Assembly (NCBI GenBank): GCA_020746835.1
Contig: JAGPNK010000045.1
Location: 1-64,000, forward strand
Source: Stachybotrys elegans
Taxonomy: Eukaryota; Ascomycota; Sordariomycetes; Hypocreales; Stachybotryaceae
Direction of reading: 5' to 3'
Length of the DNA stretch: 64,000 nt
Under the pieces are notes generated by a model. The model did not search any database, was not told the origin of the DNA, and saw only the letters and a list, made by a program, of their open reading frames with translations. A program made the translations under genes and the position numbers. Below, in pieces: positions 43,859 through 54,493 of this stretch (positions are counted from its first letter, which is position 1; each line of letters begins with the position of its first letter).

Positions 43859-44790
43859 CTACCGGCAGTCTAGACTGCTTCCTCCTTTGTATGAGGTGAC
43901 GGATGCTTTGAGAATCGCCTTACCCTTGGTAGATAGAATAAACCGGTCGCTCTCTATCTCGAAGTGATCGGCAGTCAGGCCCTGAAAGTCAAAATCAAAC
44001 CTCTGGGCAAGCTCTGCGATAACCAAGTACAGCTCCGCCCAGGCAAGGCTTGAGTCAAGTCAGCACAAACACGACCGCAACCACTGCGAAATCCCCCCGA
44101 ATAAGATATTTGGGCAGAACTTACTGCATACCAAGGCAGATTCTGGACCCTCGGGAGAACGGTGCGTACACTTTGTCCAAGTTCTTTCGCACCTCTGGCT
44201 TCAACCACCGCTCTGGGATAAAATATCTCGGCTCTGGATACGGACTTTCATTCATATGGATCTGCAAAGCAGTCATTCCCACGGGTGTGCCACGAGGGAT
44301 GTGCCATTTGCCGTATACGAGTTTACGGTTCAGAGCGATACACTGCAGTCGTGCCCCTAGTCCGGGGCTCAGGCGCATGCCCTCCGTTAACACAGCTGTC
44401 AGATATAGGAGCTGTTCGAGGGTGCGCAGCTCCCAGGGCTCCTGCGGGTTAAAGTGTGAAGCTGCTTCCGCTAGTTCAGCCCTTAACTTACCCAAGATCA
44501 GAGGGTACTCCAGACATGGTAGATAATGAGTCGTAGCACGCTGGCCGTGGTTTCGAAACTGGCACCCGTCACAGTAGCGACATCTGTGAACACGCGCTTG
44601 AAGGTCTTTTCTTCTGGTGGGAGGCTTGATTCAGCAATTCCATGCATCATCGTCCGTGGGATCTGGTCGTTCATGGAGGGATCTCTAGCAGCGTTCAAAA
44701 GTCGTCTCGTCTCGTTCTCGGAGCTCTTCATGGTTTGCCATTAGCAACGAGCTTTTCTAGAAATGGCTTCTGGAGGATGCTAGAATGACA
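43859..44790 (-). pseudogene. Cytochrome P450 C-terminal half, frameshifted
   Basis: Minus-strand reading gives the I-helix (TDVATVTGASFETTASVLRL), the K-helix ExxR (LTEGMRLSP), the PERW box (FIPERWL) and the haem loop FSRGSRICLG with its Cys. After a 76-nt intron (44049-44124) follows the C-terminus (HLAWAELYLVIAELAQRFDF onward) to TAG 43859. Between I-helix and K-helix, at about 44495, one base is missing (WSTL-stop against PLILGKLRAELAEAA), and the frame is also lost at about 44735. The N-terminal 200 or so residues with the membrane anchor are gone. The piece resembles P450s of fungal secondary metabolism. Confidence 0.8.
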
Positions 44791-44985
44791 TTATTAATTA
44801 TAGGAAGAAAGTGGCGTTGAAACTTGCAATTGTATAGCGGAACCAGTTTGTCAGATTCTCATCTCCACCATTCTTGATAAGGAATTCTCTCGGCATGGCC
44901 AGCATGAGAGGTCCATACCACCGAATGTAGAATATACAATAAGTATGATAGAGTAGGTGCGTGCAGTGAGGAAAAAGAAACAATA

Positions 44986-47193
44986 GTGTATGCGAATAAT
45001 AATAGTTACCCCATTGCCTATAGAGCCAAAGAACAGGGTCAAACAATAAAGGGGTCGTTAGATGACATCACCCATTGGCCGGAGCCGACGACTATTTCCG
45101 AACTCAGGTGCCACGAAAGCTGGGCCGACACCTTGGAGAAGTTCGAGAGACATGTCAGGCATCTTTCCCGAGGGCTAGTGGAATTCCAAACCCGTGAGAT
45201 CTGGGAACAGTACGAACCTGGGGGGGAAGACTCGGACCGGGAAGCTCAGTTCGTCCACCAGTCAGCTGCTGATTACATTCTTGGCAAGTACCTCGATGGT
45301 TTCCGACATGAGCTTGCCTCTCAGTCATTAAAGGGCGCTTGCCACTTTGAAATATCCAGATCCTGTCTCAGATATTTGACATTACAGGAAGTACTGGAAG
45401 GAGGTCAACTATCTCGCGGTTCGCTTTCAGCAAGGTATCCATTGTTGCCATATGCGGTGCGGTTTCTATTTCGCCACATTCAAGAGGTAGAAGTGGAAGG
45501 AATCCCTCAGCCCGATCTCCTATCAATCTTTCGATTGGACCAACCCTCTGAGTTCTTGGCAAAGCTTGCAAGGATGTCGAAAATCATGGATCCGCACAAT
45601 GTTCACATGCCAATGGGATGGCCATTTGTCGGTGCAACGTCGCTTCATGTTCTGGCTGCACTTGGTTCGAGAAGTGCCTTGGTTACATTTCTGCAGAAAG
45701 AAGATGCGGAAGTGGATGGTAGAGATTTAGAAGGGAACACGCCACTGCTTATCGCCATCAGGGAGGGTCGGCAGGAAATAGCATTGGAGCTTCTGAACCG
45801 CTCCATCGAATGGCACAGTCAACATGGACTTGTTGAACAATGCAACGACGAGGAGAAAGGCGGGGGGTGCTTGAGAAATTATTCTGTCGACGTCAACGCT
45901 GAGAATAATGACGGCGAGTCGTTGTTAACTATCGCCCTTACGGAGGGAGCCGGAGAGGTGATCTACAAGCTGATTGAGGCGGGTGCTGATCTCGAGTTTT
46001 TTGGGCAACAGGCTGCGCTCGTTTTCTATGCAATTAGGAATAGAGACAAGAAGTTGCTCATGAAGCTTCTGGAGAAAAAAGTAAACCTCGATGGAGCCGT
46101 ATACTTTGCTCTGCAGGAGCTATCGTCTGGGGAAAATGGTCGTGACCTGGAAGAATTTGTTCCAATTCTGCTGGAGGCTGGAGCCAATACATTGAAAGCC
46201 CCGGATACTCGTGTCATGATCGAAGGCGATGATAATACCGACAGCGAAGATGATGCCGATAGCGAAGGAGCAAGCGATAGTGAGGATGAGGAAGCAATTC
46301 TGCTGGCGTCACGAACGGGCCAGATCTCCATGATTAGCCTCCTTTTGTCAAACAGTGCTTCAACAAACTCAAGAAATAAGAATGGCTCAACACCGCTCTC
46401 ACTGGCCTCACAGGATGGTCGTGAAGCAGTTGTAAAGACTCTGCTTGAAGGTGGAGCAGATGCCAATGCAAGCGACGAAGATGGATGGACATCCCTCATG
46501 GCTGCCTCACAGAATGGCCATCAAGCTGTGGTAGAGGCTCTGATTGCAAGCGGAGCAGATATCAATGCAGGCAAGAAAGACGGATGGACATCCCTCATGA
46601 TTGCCTCAAAGAATGGTCATCAAGCAGTGGTAGAGGCTCTGGTTGGAAGTGGAGCTGATGTCAATGCAAGCAACAAAGACGGATCGACATCCCTCATGAT
46701 TGCCTCACAGAATCGTCATGGAGCAATTGTGAAGCCTCTGGTTGCAGGCGGAGCAAATATGGAGGCTATGAACAAGCATGGATTGACATCCCTTATGATT
46801 GCCTCAGAAGATGGCCATGAGGCCATGATAAAGGCCCTTATAGAAAGTGGAGCCAATGTCAATGCCATAGATAGAGATGGATGGGCGTCACTCTTCTATG
46901 CCTCGGGAAGCGGCTGCGAAATGGTGGTGAAAGTGCTTATCGAGAATGGAGCATACGTGGACGTTAGGAACAGATGCGGGTCCACACCGCTCTCATGGGC
47001 CTCACAGCATGGTCATGAAGCAGTCGTGAAAGTTCTAATTGGGGCTGGAGCTGATATTAGCGCTAGAAACAAGAATGGATTCACACCGCTTTTGTGGGCT
47101 TTAGTAAATCGCCGCGAAGTGGTAGTAAAGCTTCTTGTCAACCATGGAGCTCTCGTCAACGACGGAGCAGGGGTATCGCTAGGAACAGACTAG
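44986..47193 (+). CDS. Ankyrin-repeat protein, 5'-truncated NLR remnant
   Basis: The frame is open from about 44986 to TAG 47193 but has no ATG in its first 600 nt. The first ATG (near 45570) lies inside homology. Residues about 50-110 (RHLSRGLVEFQTREIW; QFVHQSAADYILGKYL) match the winged-helix segment that follows the NACHT domain in fungal NLRs. The NACHT itself and any N-terminal effector domain are absent. Then come diverged ankyrin repeats, an acidic insert (DDNTDSEDDADSEGASDSED) and eight near-consensus 33-residue repeats (GWTSLMIASKNGHQAVVEAL type). The coding frame shows no stop, so a shortened protein could be made. It is more likely the surviving 3' part of a larger gene. Confidence 0.75.
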   Translation: MYANNNSYPIAYRAKEQGQTIKGSLDDITHWPEPTTISELRCHESWADTLEKFERHVRHLSRGLVEFQTREIWEQYEPGGEDSDREAQFVHQSAADYILGKYLDGFRHELASQSLKGACHFEISRSCLRYLTLQEVLEGGQLSRGSLSARYPLLPYAVRFLFRHIQEVEVEGIPQPDLLSIFRLDQPSEFLAKLARMSKIMDPHNVHMPMGWPFVGATSLHVLAALGSRSALVTFLQKEDAEVDGRDLEGNTPLLIAIREGRQEIALELLNRSIEWHSQHGLVEQCNDEEKGGGCLRNYSVDVNAENNDGESLLTIALTEGAGEVIYKLIEAGADLEFFGQQAALVFYAIRNRDKKLLMKLLEKKVNLDGAVYFALQELSSGENGRDLEEFVPILLEAGANTLKAPDTRVMIEGDDNTDSEDDADSEGASDSEDEEAILLASRTGQISMISLLLSNSASTNSRNKNGSTPLSLASQDGREAVVKTLLEGGADANASDEDGWTSLMAASQNGHQAVVEALIASGADINAGKKDGWTSLMIASKNGHQAVVEALVGSGADVNASNKDGSTSLMIASQNRHGAIVKPLVAGGANMEAMNKHGLTSLMIASEDGHEAMIKALIESGANVNAIDRDGWASLFYASGSGCEMVVKVLIENGAYVDVRNRCGSTPLSWASQHGHEAVVKVLIGAGADISARNKNGFTPLLWALVNRREVVVKLLVNHGALVNDGAGVSLGTD

Positions 47194-47379
47194 AGTCCAC
47201 ACCCCTCACATGGTGCCACAATATACAATATACGCATACAGCAAACATCAGAAGGGACGCAACGTATGAACTGATGACCCTCTCGTGTTCTGCGAGTCAG
47301 CTTCCAAGGCCTCTTGTCTCGAAGCTGGATGATATCTTGCTACTCTGGTTGTACGACAGCGTTTTGAGGGCCTTATTGA

Positions 47380-47690
47380 AGATGAACATTTCCATCGGCT
47401 CAGGCAACACGGTCATGAAGAGCGGGGAGGATCGAGATCGCATCGCCGCCGAACACGATCTCACAGCATTCGAGATGGAAGGTGCGGGAGCATGGGATGA
47501 GGTTCCGTGCATTGTTATCAAGGGGATCTGTGGCTATGCAGATAGCCACAAGGACAAAGCTTGGCAAGGCTTCGCCGCGGCGGTTGCTGCTTCTGTGGCA
47601 AAGGTCATTCTTGCACGATATGCGGTGTATGCTGGAGACCGAGACACGACCCAGACGAACGGTATTACTTGGTCTTTTTGTTCATTGCTT
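47380..47690 (+). pseudogene. Nucleoside phosphorylase (PNP_UDP) domain fragment
   Basis: Within one open frame, SGNTVMKSGEDRDRIAAEHD then LTAFEMEGAGAWDEVPCIVI and KGICGYADSHKDKAWQGFAA, followed by AAVAASVAKVILARYA. This is the C-terminal third of the phosphorylase fold, including the FEMEGAG ribose-binding Glu pair. In fungi this domain commonly forms the N-terminal part of NLR-type proteins (PNP-NACHT/NB-ARC-TPR/ANK). Here it follows the ankyrin gene and is not joined to a nucleotide-binding domain. The N-terminal part is missing. Confidence 0.75.
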
Positions 47691-47699
47691 TTACAGCTA

Positions 47700-48264
47700 A
47701 TATATGAGCAGATCAACGTCCTTCAATCGGACGTAGTGTTGCGGGCAATTCATTTGGAAATGGAACCTGGATTAATCAGGGTGACGTTGGGGGTAATCTG
47801 ACATGCAGGTCCCCCTAAAAGGTCTGATTCAACCGTTTGCCTATCCATACCCTACAATGCGATTCGGACAAGAGATGAGTCCATCATCAGGAACATGCCT
47901 CAATATCCTGTCCCTTGTTTTGTGGCGTCGAGGGCGGGCGCGGAAGGAAGAATCTTTCATTTCGAAAGGAAGTGAAAAGCACAACAGTTCACACCCGCGG
48001 TAACCATTGCGATCATGGTGATTGAATTGCTACCAGACACCCTTTATTGTAGCACCATGGCTACATAAGTCCATTGCAGACGCCGTTCCGTTTCAATTCT
48101 GCTTTTAAATCGATACGGAACATGTTTGGACGGGCTTTTCACGCCCCTCTGCTTGGCAGGCTTCCAACCAGCTATTGTAGTGGAACCAGATGGCTTGATG
48201 GTTCACAAAAAGACTCAGAAAGGTTTTACTGCAGATTCCTGACTTGCTTGCGTTTCATGCAGCC
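47700..48264. other. Intergenic, no supported gene
   Basis: Downstream of the PNP fragment and of the velvet gene. Nothing recognisable. Confidence 0.4.
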
Positions 48265-49080
48265 CTAAGCCTTGATTGAGAGTGCCAGGGCCGAGAGTTC
48301 GCTAACGCCGGGAAATTCTTTTGCGTTGTAGACATTAAAGATGGCGCTTTTGACTGTGGCCAGAAAGGGGCGGCGCTTCTCGGGGCCAGATGATGCACCC
48401 TCGGCTCCGTGGCCGATCATGATGACCCTAAACATAAGTCTGTAGGATCTGGTCGTACGGCACGAAAGGGCGTTAAAGACGAAGCAGCCTTCCTTTCCAG
48501 TTCCATCCTTGACGACCGAGGGCGTCGCAGTGACTGAGCCCATTAGAAGGTTTGGGCGATCATACTCTAATTCGGCATTGCGCGAGACATCTCGCTCTCC
48601 AGTCTCGTCGAGAATCGAGCAGTGCATGACGTAGCCCTCAAAGCATCTATATTTCTCGACCTCAGAATCGGATAGTCTGGTACTCTCGATGACGAGTTCG
48701 ACTATTGATGCTGGATCAATCGGTCGCCTATCATTCTCACCAGGCCCGCAGGACCTGGCGCATCTGGGCTGATCGTGGATCTTTAGTCGGAATGCAATGT
48801 CTCCCAAGACTGATCTTCTCCACTCCCCTAGGAGATTGGGTAATTGCAAAGGATTTGATCTTATATCAGGCCAGCGGCTCATTGCCGCTGCTGTGGAGAC
48901 ATCCACAATATCTTGGCTAAGAGCTGGTAAGGTGTGGTTGCCAAAGTGAGAAGCTGAGACAGAAGAGGTAAGAGCAAGGCTAGGCGTGCCTCCAGGTGTT
49001 TTGGGGTTGCAAGCAAATGGAGGGGGCTCATAAGGGCCTTCCAAGTCGTCACTGTCACGATGAGGACTTGTGGAAGCCAT
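48265..49080 (-). CDS. Velvet-domain transcription regulator (short form)
   Basis: A single exon. ATG 49080 (MASTSPHRDSDD) gives 271 residues; further upstream in-frame sequence is hydrophobic and unlike the family. After a Pro/Ser-rich N-terminus of about 90 residues the velvet fold spans about 95-271. Marks are RLKIHDQPRCARSCGPGEND, RRPIDPASIVEL, CFEGYVMHCSILDETGERD, LLMGSVTATPSVVKDGTGKE, GCFVFNALSCRTTRSYRLMF and the C-terminal VYNAKEFPGVSELSALA. Velvet proteins bind DNA as dimers and couple development with secondary metabolism. Members usually lie in conserved loci, so one between NLR fragments is unusual. I cannot assign VosA, VelB or VelC. Confidence 0.85.
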   Translation of the reverse strand: MASTSPHRDSDDLEGPYEPPPFACNPKTPGGTPSLALTSSVSASHFGNHTLPALSQDIVDVSTAAAMSRWPDIRSNPLQLPNLLGEWRRSVLGDIAFRLKIHDQPRCARSCGPGENDRRPIDPASIVELVIESTRLSDSEVEKYRCFEGYVMHCSILDETGERDVSRNAELEYDRPNLLMGSVTATPSVVKDGTGKEGCFVFNALSCRTTRSYRLMFRVIMIGHGAEGASSGPEKRRPFLATVKSAIFNVYNAKEFPGVSELSALALSIKA

Positions 49081-50033
49081 ATCGGATGCTACTGCTTGTG
49101 GAGGACGGGAGTGAGAAATGATCGTATACGCTGACAGTGGTAAACGTCTGGCTTGTTGGCAGACAAAACAGCAGAACAAGAAAGTAAAGTACAAGAGGTC
49201 GAGGAGTACAGCTATTTGTATCCTTTAGCCGCAGGGCTATGGCTGCGGTGAAAATTTCGTTGGTTCAGCTACATGATTGTTTGCTACTGTTTCCTATTGT
49301 TTGCTATCATTTGCGAGACATAGTGGGGAGCTCATTCAGCCAGGAATGTGGGCCAGGAAAAGACGCTTTCATGTGGGTGATTTGTCACATTGGAAGGAAT
49401 TGACTTGCCTTCTTGGGAATGGCTGTATTTTTATCCAAGACGCGTCTTAGTGTCATTCTTTCCAGCCGACAGCTCACCAAGATCTTATACCCACGCCTGA
49501 TAACATAGGCCGCTTATTCCAATCAGCGTGCTGACAATGGAAGGGTTGTAATGATAAGTAATGTCAAAACTGACGCAGCGAAATAGATTGGCTGTAGCCA
49601 GCTCACAGTGCAAGAAAGCTAATCCTAGGAAGCTTATTATCGCTAAGGCACGATTCTCTACCCACGCATTACCAACTGCTTCGCCCGCTATGCAAATCAT
49701 TAGTTCAGCCACATCAAGGGATGTAGGTCTTCATCGAAGCAGCTCAAGTCTTCATGTTAATCCCTTAGTATGCCAGTGGCGTGGGACCACTGAATTTTGT
49801 TAATCTTCCTTGGCCCTCGAACCAAAGAATATGCAAGCTGAGCATCTCCTTCTTTGTGGCTAGGTAGGGCGATGCGGTGGCTGGTGACAGTTGAAGGAGA
49901 GGAAGAAGTCAATCTTATTGGTGGAAACCAAACCATCAGCCCTGGTTTTAGAGGAATTACTAAGCCGCTTGGGCAGTCTTGAGAACCTAGACAACTCCAG
50001 CCCTACTCATATTAGGCAGCAGGATTACAACGG
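49081..50033. promoter_or_regulatory. Shared upstream region of the velvet and NB-ARC genes
   Basis: The two genes are divergent. Just before 50034 another frame (about 49930-50040, LEELLSRLGSLENLDNSSPT) resembles the end of an NLR N-terminal domain, so the NB-ARC gene may have lost or hidden a 5' exon. Confidence 0.4.
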
Positions 50034-52057
50034 ATGGATCACGCCGCGTCAGAGCTCCGCGAAGTCTCCAGCAACCGGTTTGGCGACCATACGACCATTC
50101 ACCAGGGCAATATCAGCGCAGTCCACTATCACCTACCCCGCCAACCATCCCCCGCCGTTGTCCGCGCTATCCCCTATCCCCGCAACGAAGATATCGTCGA
50201 CCGGCCGGATGTCATCGATTCTCTCAATAAGCTCCTACCCTCAGTGGATACGGAATATTCAGCCGCCGCTCTCTATGGCTTGGGAGGGTCAGGGTAGGCT
50301 ACTAAGAAGTGGCAAAATATTAGCACTAGGCTTATGCTAGCAGGAAAACCCAGATCGCCCTCGATTACGCATACCGACGATGCCGCGATGCTAGCTGCTC
50401 GGTCTTCTGGGTGCACGCAGATAGCGAGGCTACATTTATACATGACTACCAGGATATTGCGAGATGTTCGGGTATAAGCGTGAACCTTGAGCAGAAAGAC
50501 CTGCTTCGCGCAGTGCGAAGCTGCATCGAGGCCCAGGAAAAATGTGTTCTTATTCTCGATAATGCCGACGACCTGCTGCTTTTTGGAGTGGCACAGGGAG
50601 GGCAAAACAACCAGCCAAACAGTCTTTTCAGCCATATTCCACGAGCTGCGTCTGGCACAGTACTATGGACGAGCCGTGATGAACGCATCGTCGGAACGCT
50701 CGTCGGGTCGCGACGAGGCATCAGGGTGGGGCCCATGACACCTACTGAATCAACAAAGCTCCTGGAGACAGCACGAAATATGGAGATACATGATGACTTC
50801 TCAGAGGCTGTAGAACTTATTGAAGAGCTCCAGCAGCTTCCGCTTGCCATTTCCCAAGTCGGAGCCTATATGCGCCGCACGTCGACACCGATCAAGGAGT
50901 ACTTGGCCATGCTCCGAAAGTGCAAGCAGCGGTGGAAGATCCTTAAAGAGACAGAGACAGACCGGCATCGGCGGCCTCTTGTACCCAACAGCGTGCTCGA
51001 GACATGGACGATATCAATGAAGCGGATCCAGCAGGAGAACCCGATGGCGTATAGGATGCTGAACGTGATTGCATATTTGGATCATCGAAATATCCCATTT
51101 GAGCTTCTGGCAGTGGCTGTTCTGCAAGATAAAGGAGACCAGGGCGAAGAATCGATAAACCTTGATATAATGCGAGCTACCACGCGACTCAAAGAGTTCT
51201 CTTTTCTAGGGATAGTGGACACAAGCAACAACAAGCGAATCTTTGAGATGCACAAGCTGGTGCAGGAAGCAACACGATACACGTTAAGCATGGATGTTAT
51301 GAATGAAACTAACATTGAGGAGAATGATCAGGATGGTTACGATGAAATGAGAGGGAAGATCGACTACTGCAGGATTGCTATACAGATTATGCTGAGAGTA
51401 TTTCCTATATCTAAGCGGGAGATGTGGCAGCAATGTGAGGAGTATTTGGCCCATGCCATAGGGGTAGGAGAGTGGGCCGAGATAAGTGGAAAGCAGATTC
51501 AAGTAGCAGAGCTATTCAGTCGTGTATCCAAGTTTCTATATGATCGAGGACGATGGAGGGAGAAGGAACCGGTGGACAAGAAAGCATTAACTCTTCGACG
51601 AGAAATGCTAGGAGAGAAGCACCCTGATACAATCAGGAGCATGGCGTCACTTGCGATGACATACCATGAGCAAGGTCACTACAGCAAGGCCGAGTCTATG
51701 AAAGTCGATGTTTTGGAGCTTCGACGAGAGGTGCTAGGAGAGAAGCACCCTGATACGATTAGGAGCATGGCGGATCTCGCGACGACATACCATGCGCAAG
51801 GTCGGTACGACGAAGATGAAGATATTTCAGTAAAAGTGTTGGATCTCCGACGACAGGTGCTGGGAGAGAAGCACCCTGACACTTTACAAGCTATGCATGA
51901 CCTCGCTGTTACATGGAATAGCCGTGGCCGCCGCGACGATGCCCTCTCTCTCATGGATCAATGCCTGCAATGGCAGCAATCAATCCTTGGATCAGATCAT
52001 CCTTTCACGATTAGGTCTGCGAAGGCTCTTGCAGAGTGGCAAGAGAGGCGGTTTTGA
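50034..52057 (+). CDS. NB-ARC/TPR protein (fungal NLR-type)
   Basis: Two exons (50034-50293, 50344-52057) give 1974 nt (657 residues). The intron splits the P-loop, and splicing yields GLGGSGKTQIAL. Other NB-ARC marks are CVLILDNADD (Walker B, about residue 155), GTVLWTSRDERIVG (sensor region) and QQLPLAISQVGAYMRR (GLPL-like). A helical linker follows, then three or four TPRs with the LGEKHPDTIRSMA signature (about residues 510-650). In fungi such STAND ATPases act in non-self recognition and cell-death control. The N-terminus is only a short linker (MDHAASELREVSSNRFGDHT), so the effector domain normally found there is missing or lies in an unrecognised upstream exon. Confidence 0.88.
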
Positions 52058-52858
52058 CGCATATTAGTATCGCTGGCTTGGCCCAAAAATGGACTTTTGG
52101 GTGGTGATGTACAGGCGGACGCTGAACCTGGACCCTACTGGTTGGAGGTTCTAAGTACATATCCATCGAAGAGCCATATTTAGACCTTGCTGTTACTGGT
52201 AGCTACCCTGCCTAAGACCATTCCCTTCCGTATCTGGATTCGGTTGCTAGCCAGAGAACCCTTTGTATCGCCTCTGTTGAGCTGTTTTGGCCCTTCATTC
52301 CTTGCGCTTTTCCAACGGGATATAAGTGGGTCCACTACATACTGGTCAACCTGTTCAAGATATGGTTGTGGATCGAGCCAGAACTGGATTCTAATAGTAC
52401 CAAGTTACCCATACAGATTCCAGTCTAATGCATGGAGCTGGAACTGGACTCCAACTAGCGTCAAATCCCCATGCTCATGCTGACGTTATTCAACCTAGGC
52501 GTACGTTGGGCCTCAGGATCTAAGTATCCAACTTCGGCTTTTGTACTATCTTACCGTAAATGACGGTGTAGCAACAGAAAACGGCACAACAGAAGTATGA
52601 TGTATCTTTTGCGACCTACAAGGTACCCCCGTGGTAGCCAGGCACCTTCATGTATTACCATAGTCCTTACACCGTCCTAATCGGGTTTCAGATGACAACT
52701 TGCTGATTCGAAGACCCGTCGCTAGAAGAGCTGCACGTGACAGTTTGGGGCCGCAACATAGTATCTAGAGTCATATAGCTCTTCAGCAATCACTTAGATC
52801 AAAGCCTCATGGTAGCACAAAATTTTATGTCAAATTTTGGGGTTTCAATAAATTTCTT
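52058..52858. other. Intergenic, no supported gene
   Basis: Between the stops of the NB-ARC and chromodomain genes, which converge. Nothing recognisable. Confidence 0.4.
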
Positions 52859-54493
52859 CTATTGACTAGCAACCACTTCTCTAATATGTCTGTTTGGCTT
52901 AAATTCCATTATTAGTTTTGGACTTACCATTGAAGCTTCCATGCACGTCATCTCGCGGTTGTGTTGCCATTCCAAGAAACACCAATCTTTCCCAACTTCA
53001 TGAACCAACGCCGATATCCAGAATCCTTGAAAATTACCCTTGTTTCGGGCATAATCCTTTTCAAACAAACGAACCATTTCCTTATCAAAAATGTTTTCTT
53101 CTGGTACCCAGGAGCTTTGGTTCTCAGGGTAGTCTTTCCACCAGATGAGATACCAGTTCTTTGACAGAATTATCTGCTTCGCTGTAATGCGCTTGATGAT
53201 AAACACATCGTCCTTCTTCTTCACGGTTGTTGTCCTAGTTGAATGCTTCCTTCGTTTCTTATGCCTCATTTGAGAGGCTTCGTCATTCAAAACAGCCGTA
53301 GCCTCCAAGGGAATAGGCGGGGTTGGACTTTGTATGCGAGTTGAATGGATAGCAGTAGTCGTAACATTGGATGGAGATCGCAACCTGCGCCGTTTTCGTG
53401 ACTGTTCTTTCTTGGTGGGCTTTGTTCTCTTGATTCGTGCAGGTTCGGGATGGGACACAGGGCCATCGCCCTCGCTGCCAATACATTCTTGGAAACCAGC
53501 ATTGCCTCCAAACGAGCGAATTTCAAGATCGGGACAGGAAACAGTGGCAGAACCTTGGTCCTGCTGAGAGAGAGAGGAAATATGCTGCTTATGATGCTGG
53601 TTTATGTCCACGCCAACGCTGTCTGACTGGCTTAGCCCTGTGTCTTTATCATCCAATTCTGTGTCTGATGTGGACCGGCAGCGGCTCTCGTCTTGGTGTG
53701 TGTTGTTTTGGTCGAGATCAACTCGCCCTCCGCGTGGCTCGCCATCCATACTGCAACTTTGTTGGTGACTGGTTTCGGTTTGCAGGAGCTTGCTTGAGGA
53801 TTGAGCCGTTGAAGATGAGCTGTCGCCAACAGACACTGGAGCAGATGGTGAAGATGGATCAGCGACCCCTTGAAATGGAGACGTTGGTGCCGTGTGTCTC
53901 GGACCATCTTGTAAGGCTGGGTTTAGGCCCTTTGTGCTCGTCTCAGGGGGGCTAGGTGTCTTGGATTTGCTCTGATGGGTGTTGGGTTGCAGAAATATAT
54001 TGTGGTCATCCGAGACGGAATCATTATTCATATCCTTATCGGAGATATAAAGGGAGTGGTTTTGACCTTGTCGAACAAGATCAGATACCTCCATCTGACT
54101 TGGCTTGCGATTTGAGCAAGACGGTATTCCAGCAGTGCTCTTGTCCATCTCTTTGTCACCCTTGGGGGTTTCACGAGAGAAACGTAGCACTTGAGGTTTA
54201 GTGGAAGCATATTTATTTGATTCTTGTGGGGTATGGGAGTAAGAGGGACGTGGAAGATGAGGGAAACCATTGTGAGGCATAATTGGCGATAGGTTTTGGA
54301 GTTGTGATCGAGCATTGAGGAGTTGACGTAAAGAAGGTGCTTGATGTATTGGTGGTTGAGTGCGTGGCGGGAGTTGGGGTAGTGATGGATGTGGAAGGGG
54401 TAAGGTTCGAAAGGATTCATGCGAGGTGTTCGGTAGAAGGGAAGAGGTGTTATGGCCGCGGGCACTGGGAACTCGGGCTGTCGTGTTGTTCAT
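52859..54493 (-). CDS. Chromodomain protein with long disordered N-terminus
   Basis: A single exon of 544 codons from ATG 54493. The first 400 or so residues are of low complexity (Ser, Gln, Pro, Asp) with no fold. A basic bipartite nuclear signal (RIKRTKPTKKEQSRKRRRLR) lies near residue 360. Residues about 430-490 form a chromodomain: DDVFIIKRITAKQIILSKNW, then YLIWWKDYPENQSSWVPEEN, with the aromatic Tyr/Trp/Trp and the SSWVPEENI end. About 55 residues follow, including a second Trp-rich strand (DWCFLEWQHN). It may read histone methyl-lysine. The domain may alternatively come from a retrotransposon integrase, though no integrase core is present. Confidence 0.78.
   Translation of the reverse strand: MNNTTARVPSARGHNTSSLLPNTSHESFRTLPLPHPSLPQLPPRTQPPIHQAPSLRQLLNARSQLQNLSPIMPHNGFPHLPRPSYSHTPQESNKYASTKPQVLRFSRETPKGDKEMDKSTAGIPSCSNRKPSQMEVSDLVRQGQNHSLYISDKDMNNDSVSDDHNIFLQPNTHQSKSKTPSPPETSTKGLNPALQDGPRHTAPTSPFQGVADPSSPSAPVSVGDSSSSTAQSSSKLLQTETSHQQSCSMDGEPRGGRVDLDQNNTHQDESRCRSTSDTELDDKDTGLSQSDSVGVDINQHHKQHISSLSQQDQGSATVSCPDLEIRSFGGNAGFQECIGSEGDGPVSHPEPARIKRTKPTKKEQSRKRRRLRSPSNVTTTAIHSTRIQSPTPPIPLEATAVLNDEASQMRHKKRRKHSTRTTTVKKKDDVFIIKRITAKQIILSKNWYLIWWKDYPENQSSWVPEENIFDKEMVRLFEKDYARNKGNFQGFWISALVHEVGKDWCFLEWQHNREMTCMEASMVSPKLIMEFKPNRHIREVVASQ

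Noticed and set aside
44798..45046. Minus-strand frame as the missing N-terminus of the P450
   Set aside because: It contains aromatic-rich sequence but none of the expected P450 N-terminal marks and cannot be joined in phase to the I-helix segment.
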